Shown here one piece after another: positions 34,215-44,358 of a stretch of DNA of 64,000 nt. How positions within the stretch are numbered: position 1 is the stretch's first letter; every line of letters begins with the position of its first letter. The translations under genes and the position numbers were made by a program. Source of the stretch: Pyxidicoccus trucidator (GTDB taxonomy: Bacteria; Myxococcota; Myxococcia; Myxococcales; Myxococcaceae); assembly GCF_010894435.1 (NCBI RefSeq), contig NZ_JAAIXZ010000007.1:487891-551890 (forward strand), given 5' to 3'. Under the pieces are notes generated by a model. The model saw only the letters and a list, made by a program, of their open reading frames with translations. It was not told the DNA's origin and did no database searches.

Positions 34215-36581
34215 CTAGCGGAAAGCCTGACGTGGCACGAGGGGGCCCCGGAAGGTCGTCTCCTCGAAATCACACCGCTCCCGCCACTCGTCGGCGGTGG
34301 CCCGGAAGGCGGCGCCGAAGTCGGGCAGCGCGCCCACCTCGTGCCGCACCGCGCCGCAGTCCCCGGCGAGGTAGGCGGACTCCACCCGCAGTCTCACCGC
34401 CTCGCGCCGGAGCGCCTCCGGCAGGCCCTCCGCGGCGAGGGCCCGCTGGAGCTCCTCCCCCGCGAGCGAGGGAGCGCCCACCTGGTGCAGCCGCCGGCCC
34501 AGCAGGTAGCGGAGGTACGGGTCTCCGGGCAGCGCTTCCAGGGCGCGGGACAGCAGCAGCAGGCGCAGCTCCTCCTGGGGCGCGCGGAAGTAGGCGTCGA
34601 TGGGGGCCCGGCGCGCGGGCGAGTCCAGCGCGGCGAGCTTCACCTGCGCGGTGCGGGTCAGCTCCGGGCCGGCGTCCTTCGCCAGCACGGCGTCGAGGAA
34701 GCGGCGGGCCTCGTCGGGCTGCTCGCGCCGCATCGCGACGTCCGCGCGCGCCATGGCCACCTCCGCCTCCAGCACGGCCTGGCCCTTCACGCGCTCGGAG
34801 TCCGCCAGCGTGGTCAGCACGGCCGCCGCGTCGTCGTAGCGTTCGAGGACGGACAGCGCGGTGGCCTGCCCCAGGCGGAAACCGGGCTCCTCGGGCTGCA
34901 GCTCCGCGGCGCGGCGGTAGCGCTCCAGCGAGTCCTCCGCGTCGCTGGCGAGCGCTTCGCGGGCGGACTCGGACAGCCGGGCCACCTCGCGGGCGCAGGC
35001 GCGGGTGAAGAGGCTGCCGGTGCGGAAGCGGGCGAAGGCGCGCGCCACGGCGGCGTCGTCCAGGGGCAGCGCGTCCACGTGGCGCTCCCACTCCGAGACG
35101 AGCTCGGCCAGGGGGCGGCCATAGGCCTCGTCGAAGTCGCCGTTGGCGTAGACGGCGCGCAGCTTCTGGGCGCCGTACGTCTCCGCGAGGTACAGCAGGA
35201 ACGAGCCGGCCACGGTGTACGCGCGGGCGGGCGCGGACTGGTAGAAGCCCTCCGGCCCCATCAGCTTGCGCATGTCCGGGGCCAGCTTCTGCCGGCGCAT
35301 GCCCGCCGCCCACTGGTGCAGCGTGAGGTCGCCCTGCACCGGGCCGTCCGCCGCCACCGCGTACCCCTCGATGATGCCCATCAGCGGCCACACGCCCAGC
35401 CGGGTGGTGACACGGAAGGGGCCGCTGCCGGCGGGGGCGGCCATGACGTGCGCCAGCTCGTGGTGGAGCGTGTTGTGGGGGAAGGGCTTGTCCTGGATGT
35501 GGAACGCGAGCTGCCAGGGCTTGGCGTACTGGGTGCGGCCGGCGCCCACCAGCCGCTGCTTCTGCTTCTCGTCCTTGTAGAGCCACACCTGGATGCGCCC
35601 GGTGGGGGCCACGCCGAGGAAGCGCTGCGTCTGCATCCAGCGGAACTCCATGTCCCGCGCCAGCCGGTCCACCTCTTCGCGCTGCTTGCCCCGGGGGTAG
35701 TGGAGGCGGAAGTGCTCCGTCTCCCGGACGCCGCCCAGCGTCTCGGCGAGGTACTCATCCGTCATCCTCAGGCCCAGCTCGGGGCCGCGGGTCTCCATCA
35801 GGACGATGGCCGTCAGCGGCAGCGCCAGCACCGCCAGCCACCCGGCGCGCAGGCCGGAGCGGCCCAGCCGGCCGGAGCCCGGGTCCAGCAGCGCGGCGGC
35901 GAGCCCCGCCAGCACCCAGGCCCACAGCAGCGTCTCCAGGCGGAACCAGCCCAGGGCCGGCGTAATCACCAGCGCCTCGTCGTACAGCGGCCCCGGCATG
36001 TGGCCCAGGAAGTGGTTGAAGGCGAACACCTGGGGGCCCAGGACGATGGGCCACACCGTGGGCACGGCCGACACCAGGACCAGAAGCGCATAGAGGCCCA
36101 CGGCCCGGGCCGGGCGCTTCGCCTTGAAGCCGCAGAAGACGCCCGCCGCCGCCGACAGCACGGCCGAGGGGAGGGTGAGCAGGGGGAAGAAGCCCACCAA
36201 CTCGAACGGGTCGCACTCGGTGCGCAGCAGGGCGAAGAGGGTGGCCGCCAGGAAGGGGGGCACCAGCACACCCACATTGAGGACCAGGGCGGCCCCCAGG
36301 GCGCGGCCCACGGCGGCGCCAGGGGCCTGCTCCCGCGTGGCGCCGGGGGGGCGGGGGTCCACCCCCAGCAGCAGGCGGCGCTCCTGGGCGGCGGCGGCGA
36401 TGCCCGTCCCCCCACCGAGCAGGCCCAGGGCGATGGACAGGGCCAGGGCGAGCTCGAAGCCGGGCACGCCGAAGAGGGGGACGAGGACGAGCGCCGACCC
36501 GCCGCCCGCCAGGAGGAGGACGGTGGCCAGGACTGCCGGGCGGCGCAAGAGGCCCAGGGCACGGGTGAGGACTTGCCGCAT
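34215..36581 (-). CDS. Polytopic membrane gluzincin metallopeptidase with TPR tail
   Basis: 788 aa. N-terminal half has about seven hydrophobic segments (residues 15-300). The peptidase-like domain follows, with zinc motif HHELAHVMA (HExxH near 371-375) and a downstream GIIEGYAVA that supplies the third, glutamate ligand near 402, the gluzincin arrangement. The C-terminal third (from about 540) consists of TPR-like helices (RRAAELQPEEPGFRLGQATALSVLERYDDAAAVLTTLAD). Topology suggests a catalytic domain outside the cytoplasm after the last span. Start at 36581 is only 25 bp from the divergent PilZ gene, so promoter elements must overlap. Substrate unknown. Confidence 0.8.
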   Translation of the reverse strand: MRQVLTRALGLLRRPAVLATVLLLAGGGSALVLVPLFGVPGFELALALSIALGLLGGGTGIAAAAQERRLLLGVDPRPPGATREQAPGAAVGRALGAALVLNVGVLVPPFLAATLFALLRTECDPFELVGFFPLLTLPSAVLSAAAGVFCGFKAKRPARAVGLYALLVLVSAVPTVWPIVLGPQVFAFNHFLGHMPGPLYDEALVITPALGWFRLETLLWAWVLAGLAAALLDPGSGRLGRSGLRAGWLAVLALPLTAIVLMETRGPELGLRMTDEYLAETLGGVRETEHFRLHYPRGKQREEVDRLARDMEFRWMQTQRFLGVAPTGRIQVWLYKDEKQKQRLVGAGRTQYAKPWQLAFHIQDKPFPHNTLHHELAHVMAAPAGSGPFRVTTRLGVWPLMGIIEGYAVAADGPVQGDLTLHQWAAGMRRQKLAPDMRKLMGPEGFYQSAPARAYTVAGSFLLYLAETYGAQKLRAVYANGDFDEAYGRPLAELVSEWERHVDALPLDDAAVARAFARFRTGSLFTRACAREVARLSESAREALASDAEDSLERYRRAAELQPEEPGFRLGQATALSVLERYDDAAAVLTTLADSERVKGQAVLEAEVAMARADVAMRREQPDEARRFLDAVLAKDAGPELTRTAQVKLAALDSPARRAPIDAYFRAPQEELRLLLLSRALEALPGDPYLRYLLGRRLHQVGAPSLAGEELQRALAAEGLPEALRREAVRLRVESAYLAGDCGAVRHEVGALPDFGAAFRATADEWRERCDFEETTFRGPLVPRQAFR

Positions 36582-36606
36582 GGCCTCCCCTATACTCCCG
36601 GCCAGC

Positions 36607-37001
36607 ATGTCCGAACAGAAGACAGGTCCCGAGGGCCGCCAGCACGGGCGCGCGCCCATCGAGCTGAAGGTCGACTACAAGAAGCTCAACTCGTTCTTCG
36701 CGGACTACACGAAGAACATCAGCAAGGGTGGCACCTTCATCAAGACGAAGAAGCCGCTGCCCATCGGTACGCGCTTCCTCTTCAAGCTGACCGTGCCCCA
36801 CCGGGAGGCGCCCTTCGAGCTGCTGGGCGAGGTGGTGTGGTCCAAGGCGGACGCGGAGGAGCCCGGCATGGGCATCCGCTTCATCTACAGCAGCGAGGGC
36901 CAGCGGGTGGAGTTCGAGACCGTGGTGGAGCGGCTGATGTCCGACAGCCTCGGCGCCGAGCTGACGGAGAAGCTCCTCAACAAGCCGCTGCATCCGCACG
37001 C

Positions 37002-37005
<4 letters not shown>
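36607..37005 (+). CDS. PilZ-domain protein
   Basis: 132 aa. A single PilZ-type domain: RQHGRAPIELKVDY (in the position of the RxxxR c-di-GMP motif, here with an altered spacing), NISKGGTFIKTKKPLPIGTRFLFKL (the (D/N)xSxxG motif as NISKGG) and GEVVWSKADAEEPGMGIRFIY. It belongs to the Myxococcus paralogous PilZ group (TIGR02266-like). Because the arginine motif is atypical, c-di-GMP binding is uncertain. A TATACT at 36591-36596 lies 10 nt before the ATG, hinting at a nearly leaderless transcript. GTGA overlap with the next gene. Confidence 0.85.
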
Positions 37006-37565
<560 letters not shown>

Positions 37566-37683
37566 GCGTCACGCTGTGATGAAGAAGTGACGTACCTTCC
37601 AAGTGGCTGCCACACGGCCTCCCCAGGATGCGCCCGCGTTCGCGCGGCCCCGGGCCCGCGACCAACCTTGGAGGGAGTTCTTC

Positions 37684-40020
37684 ATGTCTTCTCGTCTTCT
37701 GGGGCTCGCGACCAGCGCGATGCTTCTCGGCAGCACCGTGGTCACCGTTGGCTGCGAGGGTGAGCAGGGCCCTGGCGGCCCACAAGGTTCTTCCGGCCAG
37801 GAGGGCGACGACGGCGCTCCGGGGCAGGACGGCCAGGATGGCCCGCAGGGCCCCGCGGGTCCGGGCTCGTCTGGCCAGCCGGGTCCGGGCGCCGTCACCC
37901 GCGCTCCGGGCGTGGAGGCGGGCACGGCGCTCTCCTCGGTGATTGCCATCACCTTCCGCGGCGACCTGGGCACGGGCGCCACCAACCTGGCCGAGTACGT
38001 GAAGGCGCGTGTGGACCAGGTGGTCGCCGGGCAGATGCCGACACCCATGGTGTTCCCGCTGCCGTCGGCCTCCACGGACACGGTGCGCACGGTGCCGGGG
38101 CTGTTCTCCTCCACGGTCATCAAGTGGATGGACCCCATCGGCTTCGCCAGGACGAGCCCGCGCTTCGGCGGCAACGCGGACTACATCGCCTTCTTCGGTG
38201 ACGGCTGGTCCGCCAATGCCAACGCGCCGCAGTTCACGGGCAACGGCTCGGCGGGCTGGATGTGGGTCAACCACGAGTACGTCTCCGGCACGAAGCCGCG
38301 CACGGGCACGGCGCCCATCGGCCAGCACCTGGACTTCGCGAAGTTCCTCCGCAACACGGGTGTGCTGTCCAACAACGTGACGGACGGCACCACGTGGCAG
38401 GCCGACGCGCTCATCACCTACAACAAGGAGTGGAAGAAGCAGGTGGGCGGCTCGTGGATTCGCGTGGTGCAGGACCCGGCCACCGGCGAGTGGGCCGTGG
38501 ACCGCAACGCGGCCAACAAGCGCTACGACGCCACCAGCGCCACGCTGGCGAAGGTGGTGGGCGTGACGCTGTCCGGCACGGAGCGCGACGACAGCGGCGC
38601 CGCGCTGGCCGAGGGCGTGGTACCCGGCACGCACTCCAACTGCTCCGGCGGGCAGACGCCGTGGGGCACCCTCTTCACGGGCGAGGAGAACGTCCAGGGC
38701 GCCTATGGCGACCCGGAGGGCGCGCTGTGGGATGGCAACAACTGGAAGCCGGATGCAGTGGGCTTCGCGGCGGGGGCGCCCATCTCTCCGGACTTCTCGG
38801 CCCCCACGTCGGGTGACTTCGTGAGCCCCGATGCCAACTCCAGCCACCTGAAGGACGGGTATGGCTACCTCGTGGAGATCGACCCGGGCCAGCCGGGCGA
38901 CCTCTGGTACGACAAGGACGCGGAGCGGCCGGGCGTGGGCCACCGCAAGCTGGGCGCCATGGGCCGGGCCCACTGGGAGAACGCCGCCTTCGTGGTGGAT
39001 GCGAGCTGGAAGCTCCTCCCCAACCAGCCCATCGTCATGTACGGCGGCGATGACCGTCGCGGTGGCCGCATCTACAAGTTCGTCTCCGGCGGCAACTACA
39101 CCGAGGGCATGACGAAGAAGCAGGTCCGCGACCTGCTCAACGACGGCAAGCTGTACGCCGCGCACTTCGCCGGGCTGGACAACAGCACGGGCGACACGCT
39201 GGTGGGCGGCGCGATTCCCACCGAGCAGGCTCCGGGCCAGGGTCGCTGGGTGGAGCTGAGCCTGGACAGCGAGGACGTGGCGCCCAACGCCGAGGCCTTT
39301 GGCCAGCCCACGCTGACGGTGGGGGCTGCCCTGCGGGATGCCAGCTACAACGCCATTGGCGGCTTCGCGAACAACGACCAGGTGCGCAAGCTGCTGTGGA
39401 CGGCCTCCAACAAGGTGGGGGTGATGGAGCTCAACCGCCCCGAGGACCTGGAGTGGAACCCGAAGGACCCCAGCGGCACGCCGCTGCTGTATGTGGCCTT
39501 CACCGAGCATGGTGATGTCACCGCGCTGGACCCGCAGGGCCGCATCGCCGTCGCCGAGCGCAACGCGGAGGGCGCCTGGGTGCGGAAGACCCGCGCCGCC
39601 ACGGACAACCGCTCCGTGGACCGCGTGGGCTCGCTCTTCGCCATCCGCGAGGCGAACACGGCGGCGCCGGGGGGCTCGAAGAGCTTCGCGTACTTCCGCG
39701 TGTGGAAGGGCGAGACGGCCTCGCTCAGCGCGGCGCCGGAGTACGCCGCGGGCAAGCCGGACAACCTCGCCATCGACCGTGACGGCGGCGTGTGGTTCGG
39801 CACCGACGGCAACTTCAACCTCAACAAGGTCGCCGACAGCGTCTACTACCTGAACCAGAGCCCGGCGCACCGTGGCAGCGAGTACTTCCGCAAGGCGTTC
39901 CGCGTGCTCTCCGTGCCGAGCGACGCGGAGGCCACCGGCCCCGCGTTCAGCCCGGACATGAAGACCCTCTTCGTCAGCGTCCAGCACCCGGGCGAGGACA
40001 ACTTCAGCGTCTGGCCGTAG
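37684..40020 (+). CDS. PhoX-like (DUF839) secreted protein with collagen-like repeat
   Basis: 778 aa. Signal peptide with a lipobox-like TVGC (Cys24), then about 45 residues of collagen-like Gly-X-Y sequence (residues 25-70, e.g. GAPGQDGQDGPQGPAGPG), then the DUF839/PhoX region: WVNHEYVSGTKPRTG, THSNCSGGQTPWGTLFTGEENVQG, YLVEIDPGQPGDLW, KLGAMGRAHWENAAFVVD, DNLAIDRDGGVWFGTDG, FVSVQHPGED. PhoX enzymes are Ca/Fe-dependent phosphatases; the Cys of PhoX (here in NCSGG) and the acidic ligands appear kept, but activity is not proven. Start supported by GGAGGGAG about 8 nt upstream. Next gene encodes a di-haem protein 37 nt downstream. Confidence 0.85.
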   Translation: MSSRLLGLATSAMLLGSTVVTVGCEGEQGPGGPQGSSGQEGDDGAPGQDGQDGPQGPAGPGSSGQPGPGAVTRAPGVEAGTALSSVIAITFRGDLGTGATNLAEYVKARVDQVVAGQMPTPMVFPLPSASTDTVRTVPGLFSSTVIKWMDPIGFARTSPRFGGNADYIAFFGDGWSANANAPQFTGNGSAGWMWVNHEYVSGTKPRTGTAPIGQHLDFAKFLRNTGVLSNNVTDGTTWQADALITYNKEWKKQVGGSWIRVVQDPATGEWAVDRNAANKRYDATSATLAKVVGVTLSGTERDDSGAALAEGVVPGTHSNCSGGQTPWGTLFTGEENVQGAYGDPEGALWDGNNWKPDAVGFAAGAPISPDFSAPTSGDFVSPDANSSHLKDGYGYLVEIDPGQPGDLWYDKDAERPGVGHRKLGAMGRAHWENAAFVVDASWKLLPNQPIVMYGGDDRRGGRIYKFVSGGNYTEGMTKKQVRDLLNDGKLYAAHFAGLDNSTGDTLVGGAIPTEQAPGQGRWVELSLDSEDVAPNAEAFGQPTLTVGAALRDASYNAIGGFANNDQVRKLLWTASNKVGVMELNRPEDLEWNPKDPSGTPLLYVAFTEHGDVTALDPQGRIAVAERNAEGAWVRKTRAATDNRSVDRVGSLFAIREANTAAPGGSKSFAYFRVWKGETASLSAAPEYAAGKPDNLAIDRDGGVWFGTDGNFNLNKVADSVYYLNQSPAHRGSEYFRKAFRVLSVPSDAEATGPAFSPDMKTLFVSVQHPGEDNFSVWP

Positions 40021-40057
40021 TCGCTGTCTCGCAGTGCGGTCACGGAGGTTGCAACGG

Positions 40058-41719
40058 ATGTCCGCGGTGTCGAAGGGAGGCGCGCGAGGAGTCGCCGTAG
40101 GAGTCCTCGCGCTGGGACTGGTGTTCTCGGCCATCGGCGTGTGGAGGAGTCGCCACCATTCGCCGTCGGAGCCTCCCTTCGACCCGCTCGCACAGGCGCT
40201 GGCGAGCGGCAGCCGCGTGGCCAACCGCGAGGCCCCCATTCCGTCCATGTGCTACACGAAGACGGAGGGGGTCTCCAACCCGTGCTGGACGTGCCACACG
40301 GGCGGCGTCGGCAACAACGTCATGGACGACGCTGCCCTGCAGGCCGAGTACGCCTTCAGCGACGTGGGGCAGACGAACCAGTGGTCGAACCTCTTCACGG
40401 AGCGCTCCGCCGCCCTGGCGGACATCTCCGACGATGAAGTGTTGGAGTACATCCGCCAGGACAACTACACGCCGCTGCGGTCCGCGCTGCTGGGGCGTCC
40501 TGGTGGCTTCAAGGGCTGGGTGCCGGACCTGGACCTGGCCCGGGGCTTCGATGCGGACGGCTTCGCCCTCGATGGCAGCGGCTGGCGGGCGGTGCGCTAC
40601 AAGCCCTTCCTGGGCACCTTCTGGCCCACCAACGGCAGCACCGACGACGTCTTCATCCGGCTGCCGGCGACCTTCCAGCGGGATGCGGATGGGCAGCCCT
40701 CGCGTGAGGTGTACCGCTTCAACCTCGCCATCCTCGAAGCGGCGATGACGGTGGACCCGGCGCTGACGGACGTGCGCGAGGCGCACCGCCAGGTGGAGCC
40801 GGTGGACGAGCGCGCGGGCGGCGTGGACCTGGACGGGGACGGAGTGCTGGAGGCCGGGGTGGAGGAGGTGCGCGGGCTGCCGGCGCGCTACGTGGGCGGC
40901 GCGGCGAAGGTGGCGGTGCGCCAGCACTTCTATCCGGTGGGCACGGAGTTCCTCCACACGGTGCGCTACGTGGACCCGGACGCCCCCACGCTGCTGTCCT
41001 CGCGCATGAAGGAGGTCCGCTACTCGCGCAAGGACGAGGAGCACGAGGACCTGCGCGTGAGGAGCTTCTACGCCGAGGAGAAGGAGAAGAAGCTCCAAGG
41101 ACGCCTGCCCGTCTTTCCCGGCACGCCCGAGCTGGGGCTGGTGAATGAGTTCGGCTGGCGCCTGCAGGGCTTCATCGAGGACGCGCGCGGGCGGCTGCGT
41201 GTCCAGACGATGGAGGAGCACGCGTTCTGCATGGGCTGTCACACCAACCTGGGCGTGACGGTGGACCAGACCTTCGGCTTCCCGCGCAAGGTGCCGGGGA
41301 AGGAAGGCTGGCGGCACCAGGACCTGCGCGGCCTTCCCGACGTGCCGCAGGCGGGCCACGCGAAGCCCGAGGTGCTGACGTACTTCGAGCGCGTGAAGGG
41401 TGGCGACGAGTTCCGCGCGAATGACGAGCTGCTCTCGCGCTTCTTCTCGCACGGCACGCTGGATGAGGCGGCCGTGCGCAGGGCAGGGAAGGGCGGAGAC
41501 CGCGATCTGGCCTGGCTGGTGACGCCGTCACGCGAGCGGGCGCTGGCGCTGGGCCGGGCCTACATGGCGCTGGTGCGGGAGCAGTCCTTCACGAAGGGAA
41601 GGGACACGCTGCTCGCGCCGCCGAAGAACGTGCTGCCCGCCGTGGAGAACGGCTCCACGGGGCTGGAGGCCGCCGGCCTCCTCTTCGAGGACGGGCGGCT
41701 GCACCTCGCGTGGGAGTGA
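40058..41719 (+). CDS. Membrane-anchored di-haem c-type protein
   Basis: 553 aa. One N-terminal membrane helix (GVAVGVLALGLVFSAIGVW), remainder outside. Two haem-c motifs, CWTCH (residues 76-80) and CMGCH (391-395). Other segments: YRFNLAILEAAMTVDPALTDVREAHRQV, HTVRYVDPDAPTLLSSRMKEVRYSRKDE, NEFGWRLQGFIEDARGRLR. The family is not one I can name; it resembles large myxobacterial c-type cytochromes found beside DUF839 proteins. ACGGAGG lies 9 nt before the chosen ATG. Probably in one operon with the PhoX-like gene. Confidence 0.8.
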   Translation: MSAVSKGGARGVAVGVLALGLVFSAIGVWRSRHHSPSEPPFDPLAQALASGSRVANREAPIPSMCYTKTEGVSNPCWTCHTGGVGNNVMDDAALQAEYAFSDVGQTNQWSNLFTERSAALADISDDEVLEYIRQDNYTPLRSALLGRPGGFKGWVPDLDLARGFDADGFALDGSGWRAVRYKPFLGTFWPTNGSTDDVFIRLPATFQRDADGQPSREVYRFNLAILEAAMTVDPALTDVREAHRQVEPVDERAGGVDLDGDGVLEAGVEEVRGLPARYVGGAAKVAVRQHFYPVGTEFLHTVRYVDPDAPTLLSSRMKEVRYSRKDEEHEDLRVRSFYAEEKEKKLQGRLPVFPGTPELGLVNEFGWRLQGFIEDARGRLRVQTMEEHAFCMGCHTNLGVTVDQTFGFPRKVPGKEGWRHQDLRGLPDVPQAGHAKPEVLTYFERVKGGDEFRANDELLSRFFSHGTLDEAAVRRAGKGGDRDLAWLVTPSRERALALGRAYMALVREQSFTKGRDTLLAPPKNVLPAVENGSTGLEAAGLLFEDGRLHLAWE

Positions 41720-41725
41720 CGCTCG

Positions 41726-42904
41726 TCACCGCGACGTGCGGCGCTCCAGCAGCTCCGTGGAGCGGTGGATGAGCTGCTTCATCGTCACCGTCCCCAGGAA
41801 GCTGCCCTGCTCGTCCACCACCACCACCGGGTCGTAGACGGTGTCCGCCCCGCGCTTCATGGCCACGCGTGCCAGCGTGGTAATCGCCATGCGGTCCTCC
41901 ACCACCAGCGGGCGCTCGTCGCGCGCGGGCGCGCGCTGCCGCGTCACCAGCGCCTTCGGGCGGTCCCCCTCCAGCAGGACGACATGGTCCAGCTGGCTCG
42001 CGTTCGCGAAGAGTCCCTGCACGTCCCCGGTGGGCGTGGCGGCGTCCATACAGAGGCGGCGGATGACCATGCTGCCCACCGTCTCGTCGTCCTCGTGCTC
42101 GCGGAAGTCGAGGGCGCGCATGGCTGAATGGCGCTGCGCCTCGAACTCGCCGTTGGGGCGGACGGGCGCCGGAGCGGGGCGGGCGATGAGGTAGCCCTGC
42201 ACGTGGCGGATGCCCAGCCGCAGCAGCACCGCCAGCTCATCCCAGGTCTCCACGCCCTCGGCGATGAGCACCGCGTCCACGCTGGCGGCGAAGGCCACCA
42301 GCGACTTCACCAGGTGCTGCTGGTAGCTGTACCGGTGGATGTTCCGCACCAGCGCCTGGTCCAGCTTGATGAACTGGGGCGCGCTGTGCACCAGCGTCAC
42401 CAGCCCGGAGTGCCCCGCGCCGAAGTCGTCGAGCGCAATCCCGAAGCCCTCCGCCGCGCACTGGCGCGTCAGCCGCTGGATGAGCTCGATGTCCTCGAAG
42501 GCCGCCTTCTCGGTGATCTCCAGCACGAGGTGGCCGGGCTTGAGGCCGTACCGGGCCAGCAGCGCCACCGTGGAGCCGTCACCGAAGCGCGGATCGCTCA
42601 GCACGTCCGGGCTGACGTTGAAGAAGAAGGGCGCGCGCCGCTGCTCGTCGGACAGCGTGGAGATGCAGCGCAGCGCCGACGTCCAGCACGCGCGCTCCAG
42701 CTCCCACGTGTAGCCCTCCTCGCGCGCCTGCGTGAAGAGCACCTGTGGCTCCCTCCGCTCTCCGGGGCCGCGCGACAGCACCTCGTGGCCGATGACCTCG
42801 CCATGCAGCAGGTCCACGATGGGCTGGAAGACCGAGGTGACGCTGGGCTCGTCGCCGTTCCACAGCCAGGCGGGGGCCGGCGCGGAGGAGAGGGGGAGTC
42901 TCAT
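41726..42904 (-). CDS. EAL-domain phosphodiesterase with CBS pair
   Basis: 392 aa. EAL domain (about 20-255) with signature GHEVLSRG (EVL), Asn in FNVSPD, Glu in EITE, the DDFGAGHSG pair of Asp, Lys in IKLDQ, IAEGVET and QGYLIARP. All residues needed for c-di-GMP hydrolysis are present, so an active phosphodiesterase is likely. The C-terminal part (about 285-390: YDPVVVVDEQGSFLGTVTMKQLIHRSTELL) is a CBS-domain pair, which commonly binds adenyl nucleotides and may regulate activity. Cytoplasmic. Converges on the di-haem gene with a 6-nt gap. Confidence 0.9.
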   Translation of the reverse strand: MRLPLSSAPAPAWLWNGDEPSVTSVFQPIVDLLHGEVIGHEVLSRGPGERREPQVLFTQAREEGYTWELERACWTSALRCISTLSDEQRRAPFFFNVSPDVLSDPRFGDGSTVALLARYGLKPGHLVLEITEKAAFEDIELIQRLTRQCAAEGFGIALDDFGAGHSGLVTLVHSAPQFIKLDQALVRNIHRYSYQQHLVKSLVAFAASVDAVLIAEGVETWDELAVLLRLGIRHVQGYLIARPAPAPVRPNGEFEAQRHSAMRALDFREHEDDETVGSMVIRRLCMDAATPTGDVQGLFANASQLDHVVLLEGDRPKALVTRQRAPARDERPLVVEDRMAITTLARVAMKRGADTVYDPVVVVDEQGSFLGTVTMKQLIHRSTELLERRTSR

Positions 42905-42974
42905 GTGGGGAAATTGTAGCCGAAGTCGCCCCCGTCTTCAGGGCACCCCCCTGTGAACTGCGGAACAGTCCCAT

Positions 42975-42996
42975 GGCGACCAGGCAAAAGGTCGCC
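42975..42996 (-). terminator. Hairpin downstream of coiled-coil membrane gene
   Basis: 7-bp perfect stem GGCGACC / GGTCGCC with an 8-nt loop, 39 nt past the stop at 43036. On the plus strand TCTTT follows; on the minus strand no U-run. Confidence 0.4.
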
Positions 42997-43035
42997 TCTT
43001 TGGCTACATTTCACCCTGGCGAGAGAGCGGGCCGT

Positions 43036-44283
43036 TCAGGACTCGCGAACCCGCGAAGGCGCCTCGGAGGAGGGCGTCCCCTCGATGGGCGCGAGCGGCT
43101 CGACGGGCGCGACAGCCTCCGCCACGGTGGGAGTCACCTGGACCGGCGGCGTCACGGACAGCGCCGCCTGGGTGGCAACGGCGTCCAGCGACTGCCCTTC
43201 CTCCCACTGAACGGAGGACAGGGCGCGGAAGCGGCGGGCCAGGGCGGACAGCTCCGCGGCCTTGAGCTGGGCCTGGCCGCTGCGCAGCGACAGCAGGGCC
43301 ACGCGCGCCCGCTCCAGCAGGGCCACCTCGGCACGCAGCCGGGCGAGGATGCGCTCGCGCCGTCCCTTCAGCTCGCCCAGGTGCTCCACCTCCTCGGCCA
43401 GCGACGCCGCGGCCAGCTCGAGCTGCCGCCGCGCCACCGCGTCCGTGCTGGCGCGGGCGCTGCGCTCCAGGTCCTCGCGCTCGGCCTGCAGCTCCGCCTG
43501 GGCGCGCTCCTCCAGTTGCGCTTCCACCCCCGCCCACTCCGAGGCCAGCTCCACCGCGTCCCGCGTGATTCGCGCCAGCGTGCGAGCAAGCTCCTCCCGG
43601 GCGGACTCGCGCGGCAGCAGGGCGAGCGACTGGCCACATTGCCGGTAGAGCGACAGGGCGCGCTCGGACAGCGTGCGGAAGTCGCCCGCCAGCCGGGGCA
43701 GCAGCTCCTCGGCCCGGGCCTCCACCGGGTCCGCGGACAGCCCGAGGTGGGCGGCCACCGCGCTCAGCCCCACGAAGAGTCCGAGGATTCCTCCCGTCAC
43801 CCCCGCCCCCAGCAGGGCCGGCGTGGCCAGGTCCGCGAGGCGCGCGGAGAAGACTCGCGACACCTCGATGCCCGCCAGCGTGAGGCCCGCGCTCAGCACG
43901 GCCCCTAGCCCGAAGTGGACGAGCGTGGGCCGGACCTCGGCCACCTGTCCCTTCTCGCCCCGCTCACTCAGCCGCGCGCGCACCAGCAGCGCCCCCGCCG
44001 CCGCCGCGCTGCATGCCACCGTCCACCCAGGCGCCATGCCCAGCGCATACGGCAGCGCGGTGAGCAGCACGCCCAGGCCCCCCAGGAGGATGCGGTCCCA
44101 GCGGTCTCCCTGCGCGCACGCCAGCACCACGGCGGCGGGCACCAGCCACGCCAGCGGCAGCGGCAGTCCCACGCGAAGGGAGGCCAGGTGAATCAGTCCC
44201 GCCCCGGCGCCCGCGGCGAGGGCGCGCGTGACGGTGTGCTCGAAGGCTTCACGGTGGTGGAGTTGCAAAATGGCGGCGCTCAT
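43036..44283 (-). CDS. Membrane protein with C-terminal coiled coil, unknown function
   Basis: 415 aa. N-terminal half has about five or six hydrophobic spans (residues 20-190, including LPLAWLVPAAVVLACAQG and GAGVTGGILGLFVGLSAVAAHLG). The C-terminal half is a long charged heptad-rich region (LEERAQAELQAEREDLERSARAS, LAAASLAEEVEHLGELKGRRERILARLRAEVALLERA) predicted to be a coiled coil, then a Pro/Val-rich tail. Start MSAAILQLHH fits the first span. Family not recognised. Divergent from the oxidoreductase gene with a 75-bp gap. Confidence 0.7.
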   Translation of the reverse strand: MSAAILQLHHREAFEHTVTRALAAGAGAGLIHLASLRVGLPLPLAWLVPAAVVLACAQGDRWDRILLGGLGVLLTALPYALGMAPGWTVACSAAAAGALLVRARLSERGEKGQVAEVRPTLVHFGLGAVLSAGLTLAGIEVSRVFSARLADLATPALLGAGVTGGILGLFVGLSAVAAHLGLSADPVEARAEELLPRLAGDFRTLSERALSLYRQCGQSLALLPRESAREELARTLARITRDAVELASEWAGVEAQLEERAQAELQAEREDLERSARASTDAVARRQLELAAASLAEEVEHLGELKGRRERILARLRAEVALLERARVALLSLRSGQAQLKAAELSALARRFRALSSVQWEEGQSLDAVATQAALSVTPPVQVTPTVAEAVAPVEPLAPIEGTPSSEAPSRVRES

Positions 44284-44358
44284 CGACAGACACCCCACGG
44301 ACTTGGACCGGGCAGGAACTCCCCCTTTCACGCGCGGGCGAATAAAAAGGTCTTCCGG

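Noticed and set aside
34341..36980. Long plus-strand open frame across the gluzincin gene
   Set aside because: Only its 3' end (from 37002) is real, as the DUF192 lipoprotein; the rest is the complement of the metallopeptidase.
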